The notes beneath the pieces are model-generated. The model saw only the letters and a list, made by a program, of their open reading frames with translations. It was not told the origin of the DNA and did no database searches. Shown here one piece after another: positions 52,728 to 61,731 of a DNA stretch of 64,000 nucleotides; the first letter of the stretch is position 1, and each line of letters starts with the position of its first letter. Source of the stretch: Streptomyces rishiriensis (GTDB lineage: Bacteria > Actinomycetota > Actinomycetes > Streptomycetales > Streptomycetaceae); NCBI RefSeq assembly GCF_030815485.1, contig NZ_JAUSWV010000002.1, positions 8,404,317 to 8,468,316 on the forward strand, given 5' to 3'. Both the position numbers and the translations under genes were made by a program.

Positions 52728-53737
52728 CGGGCCTTCTTCCGTGAGAGCTGGTCGACGGTCACCGCGAGGATCACCAGCACACCGGTGATCAGGGTCTGGT
52801 AGATGGAGGCCACGCCCATCAACTGCAGCCCGTTGCGGAAGACACCGACGATGAGCACACCGATGAACGTACCGAGGACCGAGCCCCGGCCGCCGAACAG
52901 ACTGGTCCCGCCGAGGACAACGGCGGTGATGCTGTCGAGGTTGTCGGTCTGGCCGGCCTGCGGGTCGCCGACCCCGGTGCGCGAGATGAGCAGCAGGGCC
53001 GCGACGCCGTACAGCAGACCCGCCACGGTGTAGATGCCGATGGTGAGCCGGGAGGTGCGGATGCCGTTCAGCCGGGCGGCCTCCTGGCTGTTGCCCAGCG
53101 CGTACACGTGCCGACCCCAGCCGGTGCCGCTCAAGGCGTAGGCCAGCAGGAGGAACAGGGCGATGGTGACCAGGGAGCCGTAGGTGATGTCCGTGTGGCC
53201 GAGCGGGAAGGTCTCCCCGAGGGCGGTCAGCGGCGCAGGCAGGTTGGTGACCGTCTGCTCCTCGGAGTAGATGTGGGTCAGCGCGAACGCCACGTTGAGC
53301 ATGCCGAGGGTGACGATGAACGGGGGCAGCGGGATCTTCTGCACGAGCAGTCCGTTCAGCAGCCCGAAGCCGCCGCACACCACCAGGCCCAGCGCGATCG
53401 CGAGCAGAGGGGGCAGGGAACCCTCGGCCGCCATCTTCGCGATCACGATGCTGCCGAACGCCATCACGGCACCGCACGACAGGTCGATGCCGGCGGTGAG
53501 GATGATCAGGGTCTGTCCGATGGCGAGGGTGCCGACCACCATGACCTGCTGCACGATCAGCGAGAAGTTCCCGCCGGTGAGGAACTGGTCGGTCGAGAAC
53601 GAGAAGAAGACGCAGGCCAGCAGCAAGGCTGCCAGTGGGCCGGTGGTCGGTTGCGTGAGCAGTCTGCGGGCCGTGGTCGGTCCCTTGAGCTCGGCGTACG
53701 GCGTCGAGGTGGAGGGTGGCGTGGACGTGGCAGTCAT
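52724..53737 (-). CDS. Sugar ABC transporter permease, FrcC/RbsC type
   Basis: 337 residues with about ten membrane helices and the CUT2 permease markers IGQTLIILTAGIDLSCGAVM and GIYTVAGLLYGVAALLLISR, plus VVLGGTSLFGGRGSVLGTFI. It is separated from the binding protein by 141 bases holding hairpins, and coupled to the ATPase by an ATGA overlap. The sugar is probably fructose, given the neighbouring GH32 and PfkB genes. Confidence 0.88.
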   Translation of the reverse strand: MTATSTPPSTSTPYAELKGPTTARRLLTQPTTGPLAALLLACVFFSFSTDQFLTGGNFSLIVQQVMVVGTLAIGQTLIILTAGIDLSCGAVMAFGSIVIAKMAAEGSLPPLLAIALGLVVCGGFGLLNGLLVQKIPLPPFIVTLGMLNVAFALTHIYSEEQTVTNLPAPLTALGETFPLGHTDITYGSLVTIALFLLLAYALSGTGWGRHVYALGNSQEAARLNGIRTSRLTIGIYTVAGLLYGVAALLLISRTGVGDPQAGQTDNLDSITAVVLGGTSLFGGRGSVLGTFIGVLIVGVFRNGLQLMGVASIYQTLITGVLVILAVTVDQLSRKKAR

Positions 53738-53800
53738 GCGAAGTCCTTGTCGGAAGGCAGAAGTCCTTGTCGGCCCCCGCTGGGGGGACAGGGAGGCGAG

Positions 53801-53841
53801 GGGGCGGCCGTCCCGGGTCGGGGGGTGGGTCCGGCCGCCCC
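53801..53841 (-). promoter_or_regulatory. Stem-loop between binding-protein and permease genes
   Basis: GGGGCGGCCG (53801-53810) pairs with CGGCCGCCCC (53832-53841). A second G/C-rich hairpin and a 14-base direct repeat (GAAGTCCTTGTCGG, twice in 53741-53773) follow toward the permease. Such intercistronic stems usually stabilise or partly terminate the message so the binding protein is made in excess. Confidence 0.55.
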
Positions 53842-53878
53842 GCTGAGCGGAAGGCGGGTCGCGGGACCGGCGGGCGGC

Positions 53879-54901
53879 TCAGCCCCAGCAGTTCTCGAGG
53901 CCGAAGGCGGTGTCCTTGGAGTCGACCCCGGTCTGCGCCTTGTCGGTGATCAGGGTGACGCCGGTGTCGGTGTAACCGGACGCCTTCTTGCCGTCCTTGG
54001 CGTACGTCACCACGGCCTTGACGCCCTCGGCGGCCATCTTCAGCGGGTACTGCTGTGAGGTCGCGGCGATCTTGCCGTCCTTGACCGCCTGGGTGCCGGT
54101 GCAGCCGCCGTCGACGGAGACGATCAGGACGTCCTTCTCCCGGCCCTTGGCCTTCAGCGCGGTGTACGCGCCGAGGGCGGCCGGCTCGTTGATGGTGTAG
54201 ACGACGTTGATGTCCGGCTCCTTCTGGAGGCAGTTCTCCATCGCCGTCTGGCCCTTGGCCTGGTCACCGCCGGTGTCCTGGGCGCAGACCACGTCCTTGT
54301 CGGTGGCGCCGAAGCCCTTGAGGAAACCGTTGTGCCGCTGGACGCCGACGGAGACGCCCGGCGCGAGGTCGAGGGCGGCTATCTTCGCGCTCTTGCCCGC
54401 CATGGCCGCCTTGGCGTACTCGCCGATCAGCTGCCCGGCCTTGAGGTTGTCGGTGGCGAAGAGGGCGTCGACCGCGCTCTCCGGCTCGGTCGGTGTGTCC
54501 AGCGCGATGACCAGCACGCCCTTGGCCTTGGCCTTTTCGATCGCGGGGACGATGGCCTTGGAATCGCTCGGGGTGATCAGGATGCCCTTGACCCCGGCGG
54601 CGACCATGTTCTCGATCGCGGTGACCTGCCCGGCGTTGTCGCCGTCGAACTTGCCGGCCGCGGTCATCAGCTTGACGCCCTCGGACTTCGCGGCCTTCTC
54701 CGCGCCCTCCTTCATCTTCACGAAGAACGGGTTGGTGTCCGTCTTGGTGATCAGACCGACCTTGACGTCGCCCGAGCCCGATCCGGAACTCGCGGAGTCC
54801 GAGCCGGAGCCGGAGCCGCAGGCCGTCAGGGTCAGGGCCGCGACGCCGGTGATGGCAGCGGCTCTGAGGAGCGAGGAGGACAGGCGCGTGGTGCGAGACA
54901 T
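53879..54901 (-). CDS. Sugar ABC transporter substrate-binding lipoprotein
   Basis: 340 residues. The lipobox is ALTLTACG, followed by a Gly/Ser linker. The body is a CUT2 periplasmic-binding-protein type 1 domain (VGLITKTDTNPFFVKMKEGA, GILITPSDSKAIVPAIEKA, VVYTINEPAALGAYTALKA). It matches the fructose/ribose-binding FrcB group. First gene of the minus-strand transport operon, with an operator upstream at 54966-54989. Confidence 0.88.
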   Translation of the reverse strand: MSRTTRLSSSLLRAAAITGVAALTLTACGSGSGSDSASSGSGSGDVKVGLITKTDTNPFFVKMKEGAEKAAKSEGVKLMTAAGKFDGDNAGQVTAIENMVAAGVKGILITPSDSKAIVPAIEKAKAKGVLVIALDTPTEPESAVDALFATDNLKAGQLIGEYAKAAMAGKSAKIAALDLAPGVSVGVQRHNGFLKGFGATDKDVVCAQDTGGDQAKGQTAMENCLQKEPDINVVYTINEPAALGAYTALKAKGREKDVLIVSVDGGCTGTQAVKDGKIAATSQQYPLKMAAEGVKAVVTYAKDGKKASGYTDTGVTLITDKAQTGVDSKDTAFGLENCWG

Positions 54902-54965
54902 GAACGACTCCTGTGGATAGCGGGCGGCACAGGGCAGGGTGCGGGCATGCCGCCCCCGGTGTCAC

Positions 54966-54989
54966 CGTTGACTTATGTCATCGTTGACA
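54966..54989. promoter_or_regulatory. LacI operator between binding protein and kinase genes
   Basis: TGTCATCGTTGACA (54976-54989), a near-perfect palindrome of the form TGTCA-N4-TGACA, with an extra CGTTGAC half site at 54966-54972. It lies between the divergent transporter operon and the pfkB gene. Confidence 0.7.
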
Positions 54990-55148
54990 CTGCATGGCGA
55001 GGATGATGGACTCCGTCTCCCGGCAACGTCAATGCCTTCCACCCGTCACAAATCGGCAACGCCCCCCGGGTCTCCAGCCGTGCGGTCGGCCGGGGCAGGC
55101 GTGCGCCCCGCCCAGTCCGCCCGTACCGCTCCGAGAGAAGAGCTGCCC

Positions 55149-56111
55149 ATGAGCCCGCGCCAGATCACCGTTCTGGGAGAGTGCGTCGCCGACGCCTTCA
55201 CTGAGCCCGCAAGCGCCTCGAACGAACTCGCTCTGCGGGTGCTGCCGGGCGGCGGACCCGCGAACACGGCGGTGGCTCTGGCCCGCCTCGGTACCCGGGC
55301 CCGCTTCCTCGCGCGTCTGTCCGGCGATGTGTTCGGCCGCCTGTTCCGCGCCCACCTCGAGGCCTCGGGCGTCGACCTCTCGGATGCCGTCGCGGCAACC
55401 GAGCCCAGCACGCTGGCCGTGGCCGAACTGGACGCCCACGGGCAGGCCGCGTTCTCCTTCCACGCACAGAACACTGCCGACTGGCAGTGGACTCCGCACG
55501 AACTGGCGGGAGTTGATCTGTCCGGCACATCCTGCCTGCACACCGGCTCACTGGCCCTGGTCAGGGAGCCCGGCGCGGCTGCGGTGGAGGACTTTCTGGC
55601 AGGGGCCTCGGCCGAGGCCACCATCAGTATCGATCCCAATGTCCGGCCCCTGCTGGTGCACCCGGACGTCTACCGAGCCCGGCTGCACCACTGGTGCTCC
55701 CTCGCCGACATCCTGCGTCTCAGCGAGGACGACCTGCACCTTCTCCTGCCGGGCGCCGGCCCGGAGGAGGCGTGCGACCTGTGGCATGCGGCCGGGGCGC
55801 GGCTGGTCGTGATCACGCGCGGTGCCGATGGCGCTTTGGCCTCGCTCGACGGCGAGCGCGTGGCGGTGCCCGCGGTGGCGACGCGGGTCGTCGACACGGT
55901 GGGGGCGGGGGACTCCTTCACCGCCGGACTGCTGCACCACCTCGGTGCCCGCGGACTTCTCGGCGGCCGGCTCGCCGCGCTGCGTGTGGAAGAGGTCGCG
56001 GAAGCCGGCCGGTTCGCCGCCCGGGTAGCCGCTCTGACCTGCTCGGTCGTCGGCCCGAATCCGCCGTGGCACGACCAGTTGGCACAGCTCGCGACAGCCG
56101 ATCACGTCTGA
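55149..56111 (+). CDS. PfkB family carbohydrate kinase, probable fructokinase
   Basis: 320 residues. The N-terminal sugar-binding GGGPANTAVALARLG motif and the C-terminal catalytic DTVGAGDSFTAGLL (Asp as base) define a PfkB kinase. In a locus with GH32 and a fructose-type transporter it most likely phosphorylates fructose to fructose 6-phosphate. ATG 55149 gives the standard N-terminus. It is divergent from the transporter operon and shares its LacI operator. Confidence 0.85.
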   Translation: MSPRQITVLGECVADAFTEPASASNELALRVLPGGGPANTAVALARLGTRARFLARLSGDVFGRLFRAHLEASGVDLSDAVAATEPSTLAVAELDAHGQAAFSFHAQNTADWQWTPHELAGVDLSGTSCLHTGSLALVREPGAAAVEDFLAGASAEATISIDPNVRPLLVHPDVYRARLHHWCSLADILRLSEDDLHLLLPGAGPEEACDLWHAAGARLVVITRGADGALASLDGERVAVPAVATRVVDTVGAGDSFTAGLLHHLGARGLLGGRLAALRVEEVAEAGRFAARVAALTCSVVGPNPPWHDQLAQLATADHV

Positions 56112-56192
56112 CCGGCAGACGGTCCGCGCCGGGCAATCCCGTCCGAACCGTTGACGCGTCGGCCGGATGACGCTCATCATCGGGCCACTCGA

Positions 56193-56222
56193 TGTCAGCG
56201 TTGACACAAGTCATCGCTGACA
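56193..56222. promoter_or_regulatory. Two LacI operators before the GH32 gene
   Basis: TGTCAGCGTTGACA (56193-56206) and AGTCATCGCTGACA (56209-56222), with centres 16 bp apart, match the operator at 54976-54989. Confidence 0.7.
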
Positions 56223-56326
56223 CCCTCTGGTCGGCGGTGTGGACGCCGTCGCGGACCAGGGCGTCACATTCTCGGGCCGCCCACCGCAGGCTGTGCTGCG
56301 TGGACGGCCGCAGCCCAGGAGACACC

Positions 56327-58855
56327 ATGAGCTCTGGACGTGTACCCCGGCATGCCCGCGTGCGGATGACCGCTGCGGCGGCGGCCGTCTGCGCCCTGTC
56401 CGCCGCCCTGCTCACCCCTCAGGCCGCCGCAGCCGACGCCCCGCCGTACTCCGAGACCTATCGTCCCCAGTTCCACTTCACTCCGGAGAAGAACTGGATG
56501 AACGACCCCAACGGCCTCGTGTACTACAAAGGCGAATACCACCTCTTCTACCAGTACAACCCCAATGGCAGCTCCTGGGGCGACATGTCCTGGGGACACG
56601 CGGTGAGCACGGACCTCGTCCACTGGCAACAGCTGCCGCTCGCCCTGTCGCACGACGACGAGGAGATGGTCTTCTCCGGCAGTGCCGTCGTCGACGAGAA
56701 CAACACCACCGGTTTCGGCACCGCGAAGAACCCGCCCATGGTGGCGATCTACACCAGTCACAACAAGTCCACCGGCATCCAGTCACAGTCGCTCGCCTAC
56801 AGCACCGACCGCGGCCGCACCTGGACCAAATACCAGGGCAATCCCGTCATCGACATCGGCTCGAGAGACTTCCGCGACCCCAAGGTCCAGTGGTACGAGC
56901 CGACCAAGAGCTGGCTGATGACGGTGTCACTGTCCGCCGAGCACAAGGTGCGGTTCTACTCCTCCAAGAACCTCAAGGACTGGACACAGCTCAGCGAGTT
57001 CGGCCCGGCCGGCGCGACGGGTGGCGTCTGGGAGTGCCCCGATCTGTTCCCCCTCGCCGTCGACGGGGACACGAACGACATCAAGTGGGTCCTGGTCGTC
57101 AACATCAACCCCGGCGGCGTCGCGGGCGGTTCAGCCGCCCAGTACTTCATCGGAGACTTCGACGGCACCAAGTTCACCGCCGAGGACAACGGCACCTACA
57201 CCCCGCCCGCCGGGACCGTCGTGCAGGACTTCGAGGGCATCGGTTTCGGTTCGTGGACGGCCACGGGCACCGCGTTCGGCCCGGGACCAACAGCCGGGAC
57301 GCTCGACGGACAGCAGACCGTCGCCGGCTTCGACGGCAAGGGCCTCGCCAACAGCTTCCACTCCGGGGACGCCACCACCGGCACCCTCACGTCGCCCTCC
57401 TTCACCGTCGACAGCCCTTACCTGAACTTCAAGATCGGCGGCGGCCGGCACCCGCACCAGCCCGGGAAGATTCTCGCCGACTTCGAGGGCGGCACCTACG
57501 GCGCCTGGACGACGACCGGCGACGCCTTGGGCCCGGCACCGGCCACCGGCACCCTCCCCGGCCAGCAGCAGGTCTCCGGCTTCCAGGGCGGCGGACTGAT
57601 CAACACCTTCGTGAACGGCGACGCCGGCACCGGCACCCTCACCTCACCCGAGTTCACCATCGACAAGCGATACGTCAACTTCCTCATCGGCGGCGGCAAC
57701 CACCCCGCCGGCTCCGCCAACCCCACCGCCCTCGAACTCCTCGTCGACGGCCAGGTCGTCCGCAGCACCACCGGGAAGGACGCCGAGGCTCTCGAGACGG
57801 CCACCTGGGACGTCAGCGACCTCGCCGGCAAAAAGGCGCGGATCAGGGTGGTCGACGACAACACGGGCGGCTGGGGCCACATCAACGCCGACCAGATCGT
57901 GCTGTCCGACACCCAGGCCCGGCCCGGCTCCCAGGAGACGTCCGTCAATCTGATCGTCGACGGCCAGGTCGTCCGCAGCGCGACCGGCTCCGACAGCGAG
58001 ATGCTGGACTGGACCTCCTTCAACATGCGCCCCTACCTCGGCAAGAAGGCACAGATCCAGCTCGTCGACATGAACACCGGCGGCTGGGGCCACATCCTCG
58101 CCGACCAGTTCACCGCAGCCGACTCTCCCGCCCTCTCCGTCCTGCAGCGCGCCCACTGGGCCGACCACGGCAAGGACTACTACGCCGCCGTCTCCTGGGA
58201 GAACGCCCCCGGCGGCAAGCGGTACATGATCGGCTGGATGAACAACTGGGACTACGCCGGCGCCATCCCCACCTCCCCCTGGCGCGGAGCACAGAGCGTC
58301 CCCCGCCAGATGGCGCTGCGCACCGTCGACGGCCGCGTCCGGTTGACCAGCGAGCCGGTCAACAGCGTGACGTCCCTGCGTCAGCCCTCCCCGGCGACCG
58401 CGACCGCCGGCATCGTGACGAACACGTCGAAGGCACTGGCCGGTCCCGCCGCCAACGGCAAGGCGCTCGACATCGAGGCCACCTTCTCCCCCGGGGACGC
58501 CGAACGCTTCGGGCTCAAAGTACGCACCGGCACGGCAGGCGAGGAGACCGTCATCGGCTACGACACCACGACCCAGGAGCTGTACGTCGACCGTACCCAC
58601 TCCGGCGCCGTGGAATTCAACCGCACCTTCCCCGGTATCCAGACCGCGCCTCTGAAGGCGGCGAACGGCAAGATCAAAATGCGAATCCTCGTCGACTGGT
58701 CGTCCGTCGAGGTCTTCGGCGGCGACGGCGAAGCGGTGATCACCGACCAGATCTTCCCCGACCCCGCCAGCCAGGGAGTCCAAGTCTTCGCCGAGAACGG
58801 CTCGGTGAACCTGAACAAGGCCACCGTCTGGCACCTCGGCTCCACCCACGACTGA
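56327..58855 (+). CDS. Secreted GH32 fructan hydrolase with a nested inserted module
   Basis: 842 residues. A Sec signal peptide (cleavage near PQAAAADA) leads into a GH32 five-blade propeller with nucleophile Asp60 (WMNDPNG), Asp184 (FRDPKV) and acid/base Glu236 (WECPDL). The propeller is interrupted at residues 299-600 by a beta-rich module. That module is itself split: outer part A at 299-380, a complete second copy at 381-534, then outer part B at 535-600. Propeller and C-terminal beta-sandwich then resume (SWENAPGGKRYMIGWMNNWD). It probably cleaves levan or inulin outside the cell, releasing fructose for the adjacent transporter. Confidence 0.88.
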   Translation: MSSGRVPRHARVRMTAAAAAVCALSAALLTPQAAAADAPPYSETYRPQFHFTPEKNWMNDPNGLVYYKGEYHLFYQYNPNGSSWGDMSWGHAVSTDLVHWQQLPLALSHDDEEMVFSGSAVVDENNTTGFGTAKNPPMVAIYTSHNKSTGIQSQSLAYSTDRGRTWTKYQGNPVIDIGSRDFRDPKVQWYEPTKSWLMTVSLSAEHKVRFYSSKNLKDWTQLSEFGPAGATGGVWECPDLFPLAVDGDTNDIKWVLVVNINPGGVAGGSAAQYFIGDFDGTKFTAEDNGTYTPPAGTVVQDFEGIGFGSWTATGTAFGPGPTAGTLDGQQTVAGFDGKGLANSFHSGDATTGTLTSPSFTVDSPYLNFKIGGGRHPHQPGKILADFEGGTYGAWTTTGDALGPAPATGTLPGQQQVSGFQGGGLINTFVNGDAGTGTLTSPEFTIDKRYVNFLIGGGNHPAGSANPTALELLVDGQVVRSTTGKDAEALETATWDVSDLAGKKARIRVVDDNTGGWGHINADQIVLSDTQARPGSQETSVNLIVDGQVVRSATGSDSEMLDWTSFNMRPYLGKKAQIQLVDMNTGGWGHILADQFTAADSPALSVLQRAHWADHGKDYYAAVSWENAPGGKRYMIGWMNNWDYAGAIPTSPWRGAQSVPRQMALRTVDGRVRLTSEPVNSVTSLRQPSPATATAGIVTNTSKALAGPAANGKALDIEATFSPGDAERFGLKVRTGTAGEETVIGYDTTTQELYVDRTHSGAVEFNRTFPGIQTAPLKAANGKIKMRILVDWSSVEVFGGDGEAVITDQIFPDPASQGVQVFAENGSVNLNKATVWHLGSTHD

Positions 58856-58902
58856 CGCAACGGCCACACGCCACGACAGCCATCACACAAGGACACGACA
58901 CC

Positions 58903-59196
58903 GTGAAGAAAACCCTCCTTGCAGAGTTCACCGCCCGCGAAGGAACACAGGACGAGGTCGCCCGCCTGATCGGGGACTACGCCCGCAAGGTCCGCGAGGA
59001 AGAAGGCAACCTCACCTTCGACGTCTACACCAGGGCAGCCAACCCACTCGCCTACTGGATCTTCGAGGTCTACCGCGACGAGGACGCCTTCCAGGCACAC
59101 CTGAAAGCCCCCTACGGCCCCCCGTTCAACACCGCACTCACCCCGCTCATCGAGGAGGACGCCTCCGTCCTGACCTTCCTGAATCCCACGGCGTGA
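58903..59196 (+). CDS. Antibiotic biosynthesis monooxygenase (ABM) domain protein
   Basis: 97 residues, VKKTLLAEFTAREGTQDEVA then NLTFDVYTRAANPLAYWIFE, a single ferredoxin-like ABM domain. Such proteins are small dimeric monooxygenases or LsrG-like isomerases. AAGGA lies 9 bases upstream of GTG 58903. It follows the GH32 gene by 47 bases on the same strand, so it may be co-transcribed, but a role in fructan use is not apparent. Confidence 0.75.
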   Translation: MKKTLLAEFTAREGTQDEVARLIGDYARKVREEEGNLTFDVYTRAANPLAYWIFEVYRDEDAFQAHLKAPYGPPFNTALTPLIEEDASVLTFLNPTA

Positions 59197-59324
59197 CCGC
59201 GGCCCGGCACATGCGAAGTGCCGGGCCGGCACCGTTCTGCCGCGGTGTCGGGAGGCTGATGGCAGGAACCGTCCATCGAGCGGCGGCCGAGCTCTGCGGC
59301 GCACTGCGCACGGGGGGCCGGCTG

Positions 59325-59450
59325 CCACGGCGGCCCATCCGGTGGCTGCTTCGCCGGAGACGCCGAGGGCCTCGCTGAGGACAGTGGGGGGCATCTGAGC
59401 TGCAAGGTCCATCAGCGTGCCGTTCCGTCCGCGCCGGGAGGGCGGCGGTT
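59325..59450 (-). pseudogene. Recombinase C-terminal fragment
   Basis: The minus strand reads RRGRNGTLMDLAAQMPPTVL followed by SEALGVSGEAATGW, matching the C-terminal part of the plasmid-type recombinases whose middle part is at 38870-39290. The rest is missing. Confidence 0.45.
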
Positions 59451-59514
59451 CTCGTAGTGCTTGAAGGTAGGTTGTCCGGTTCCCAGTCTTGCGGTTCGCC
59501 GCCGCTGCGGTGTG

Positions 59515-59665
59515 CTGGTGGACGTGGGTGAGCGGCCGCCGTACCCGAGCGACCTGTCGGATCAAGCCCGGGAGTTGATCCGGCCGGTCATCACCGCATG
59601 GAAAGCTCGCCATCCTTCGGTCAGCGGGCACACGGGACATTACGAGATGCGGGAGATCATAGGCA
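59515..59665 (+). pseudogene. IS5-family transposase N-terminal fragment
   Basis: GERPPYPSDLSDQARELIRP, then WKARHPSVSGHTGHYEMREI, the N-terminal part of an IS5-type transposase. It breaks off before the catalytic domain. Confidence 0.7.
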
Positions 59666-59830
59666 GCCCGCCGACGCGACAACCCACCTCGATGACCTCT
59701 CGGGCTCAGGGTCTGCTCTCGATACGCGCTCCGGGTGAGAGGCCCGAGGGAACTCGCCGGAGGCGAGCGGCGAAGGAGGGATGAAAGCCCAAGCCTTCCC
59801 AGCATGTTCCCTTGAACGACAGGAGCCCCG

Positions 59831-60448
59831 ATGACCGTCGAGCCAGGCGTCCGCACGGGGGCGGAGAGCGATGCCTCGGTGATTGCGCGGTCCCGGGACG
59901 AGCCCGAAGCATTCGCCGTGCTCTTCGACCGCTACGCGGACGAGGTACATCGCTATCTGGCCCGCAGGCTCGGTGGCGAGCCGGCCGACGACCTCATGGC
60001 GGAGACCTTCACCACCGCTTTTCAGCTCCGGCACCGGTACAACCCCTCGCTGGCGACCAGCGACGGCGCCCGGCCCTGGCTGTTCGGTATAGCGACCAAC
60101 ATGGTCGGCCGACACCGGCGGGCCGAGGGCCGCCGCTTCAAAGCCATGGCCCGCATCCCGGCCCCGGCCGACCACGAGGAGCCGCTGGCCGACCGTGCCG
60201 CGGCCCGGGTGGGGGCACAGGCCGTACGGCGCGAGCTGGCGGCGGCACTGGCCGCCCTGCCCGCACGGCACCGGGACGTGCTGCTGCTGGTGGCGTGGGG
60301 CGGTCTCGGCTACGAGGAGGTGGCCCAGGCCCTGGGCATACCCATCGGCACGGTCAGATCACGGCTGCACCGGGCTCGCAGCAAGCTACGCGAAGCGTTG
60401 GGCGGATCCGATCCCACGACAATGCGAGAGGTACCCGGCCATGACTGA
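59831..60448 (+). CDS. ECF-type RNA polymerase sigma factor
   Basis: 205 residues. Sigma region 2 (FAVLFDRYADEVHRYLARRL, ATNMVGRHRR) and region 4 (LAALPARHRDVLLLVAWGGL, IGTVRSRLHRARSKLREAL) identify an extracytoplasmic-function sigma factor of about normal length. It overlaps the next gene by 8 bases, which encodes its usual partner, a CU044_5270-type membrane protein. Confidence 0.92.
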   Translation: MTVEPGVRTGAESDASVIARSRDEPEAFAVLFDRYADEVHRYLARRLGGEPADDLMAETFTTAFQLRHRYNPSLATSDGARPWLFGIATNMVGRHRRAEGRRFKAMARIPAPADHEEPLADRAAARVGAQAVRRELAAALAALPARHRDVLLLVAWGGLGYEEVAQALGIPIGTVRSRLHRARSKLREALGGSDPTTMREVPGHD

Positions 60449-61424
60449 CGAACTCGAACTCCTGCGGGACTGGGACGCGGACGCTGCTCCGCTCACCGAC
60501 TCGGCCCGAGCGAAGGCCCGCTACCGACTCCGCAACGCGATGGCGCGCGCGCAGCACCCCGGCGCGGTCCCCAGCCGTCGCCACGCGCTCCGCCTGGCGA
60601 CGGCCGCGGCGGTCGCCGTGGCGGCTACGGGAACGGCGGTACTGATCACTGAGGGCGGCACCGACAAGGGCGATCGCCCCGGCCGTGCCGACCGCGTGCC
60701 GGGCACGGCGACCCCGAGGATGGGCAACGTCAGCGCCGTGACCGTGCTGACCGGGGCGGCAGCGCGGACGGGCGCGTACGAGAAGCCCGTGGCGCCGCGC
60801 GGCGACCAGTTCATCTACTCGAAGCGGATCATCCAGGAGACGGAACGCAAGACCGGCGCGGTCAAGACCTACGAGGACGTGAGCTGGGACTCGGTGGACG
60901 GCTCCAAGCGCTCCTTGACCATGGAACTCGGCCGGGTGATCTGGGAGGAGCCCTTGAAGGAGGGCGAGAGCGTGTGGCCGCCTCGGGAGTGGGGCAAGCT
61001 GAAGAAGCTGCCCACCGACCCGGAGAAACTCATTCCGTACATCGCCCACGGCGGACCGTCCAGCGGGTCGATCGGTGACTTCACCGCACAGGAATGGTTC
61101 CACGCCTACTTCATGCTCGGTGAGCTCCTGAAATGGCCGGTGCTGCCCCAGGGGCTGCGTCCCGCCGCGTACAAGGCGCTGGCCCTGGTGCCCGGTGTCG
61201 AGGCGGTTCCGGGAGTGAAGGACTCCGCCGGGCGCACCGGGGTGGGGATCTCCTACCCCGAGAGCCCGTTCGCAGAGGGCAAGTACCTCATCTTCGACCC
61301 GGATTCCTATGAGTTCCTGGGCTTCCGCGACGAACGGACCTCGGCGTCCGGCGACAAGACGTACATCCAGCTGTCACACGTGGTGGAGTGGGCGATCGTC
61401 GACCGGATGAAGCAGCGCGCGTAG
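60441..61424 (+). CDS. CU044_5270 family protein, probable anti-sigma partner
   Basis: 327 residues. An N-terminal cytoplasmic segment (LLRDWDADAAPLTDSARAKA), one membrane helix (LATAAAVAVAATGTAVLI) and a large extracytoplasmic domain (YSKRIIQETERKTGAVKTYE) make up the CU044_5270 family. These genes typically follow an ECF sigma gene, as here with an 8-base overlap. By layout it would hold the sigma factor at the membrane until a signal arrives; this is inference. Confidence 0.8.
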   Translation: MTDELELLRDWDADAAPLTDSARAKARYRLRNAMARAQHPGAVPSRRHALRLATAAAVAVAATGTAVLITEGGTDKGDRPGRADRVPGTATPRMGNVSAVTVLTGAAARTGAYEKPVAPRGDQFIYSKRIIQETERKTGAVKTYEDVSWDSVDGSKRSLTMELGRVIWEEPLKEGESVWPPREWGKLKKLPTDPEKLIPYIAHGGPSSGSIGDFTAQEWFHAYFMLGELLKWPVLPQGLRPAAYKALALVPGVEAVPGVKDSAGRTGVGISYPESPFAEGKYLIFDPDSYEFLGFRDERTSASGDKTYIQLSHVVEWAIVDRMKQRA

Positions 61425-61528
61425 CCCCACTGTTTCGTTCGCGCGGCCGCTATCGAATAGGGAAGCGTGGCTCTGCCGGCCTTCGCCGACCAGCTTCTGT
61501 TCCGCGCGGGACGGGCTGGAGTGCTGCC

Positions 61529-61678
61529 ATGGCGCAACAGCGCACGACGGGGCCAGATATCAGCGACCGGGTTCGAGCAGTTGCACGGGAGTCTTTCGCC
61601 GGGCAAGCAGAACGAGTTGAAGGAGCGGCAGTCGGCACTGGTCCTGTTGCCGAAGGGAGGGAGGAACCGTCCGCTTGA
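61529..61678 (+). CDS. Possible 49-residue protein
   Basis: MAQQRTTGPDISDRVRAVAR begins a short hydrophilic, helix-prone frame with a GGAG 8 bases before the ATG. No family is recognised. It lies in the 307-base gap between the anti-sigma-like gene and the next hypothetical gene; the remainder of that gap is empty. Confidence 0.3.
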   Translation: MAQQRTTGPDISDRVRAVARESFAGQAERVEGAAVGTGPVAEGREEPSA

Positions 61679-61731
61679 TCGCCCTTCGATAGGCTCACCC
61701 GGCGTGATCGATCTGCACACGGGGGGTTGGG

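Larger units (their letters stand above)
59197..59830. other. Intergenic region with two mobile-element remnants
   Basis: 634 bases upstream of the sigma-factor gene. They contain a minus-strand recombinase fragment (59325-59450) and a plus-strand IS5-type fragment (59515-59665). No intact gene. Confidence 0.45.

Noticed and set aside
56239..58902. Long plus-strand frame parallel to the GH32 gene
   Set aside because: Arg/Pro-rich composition with no motifs; only its last 97 codons (58903-59196) are a real gene, the ABM protein with its own ribosome site.
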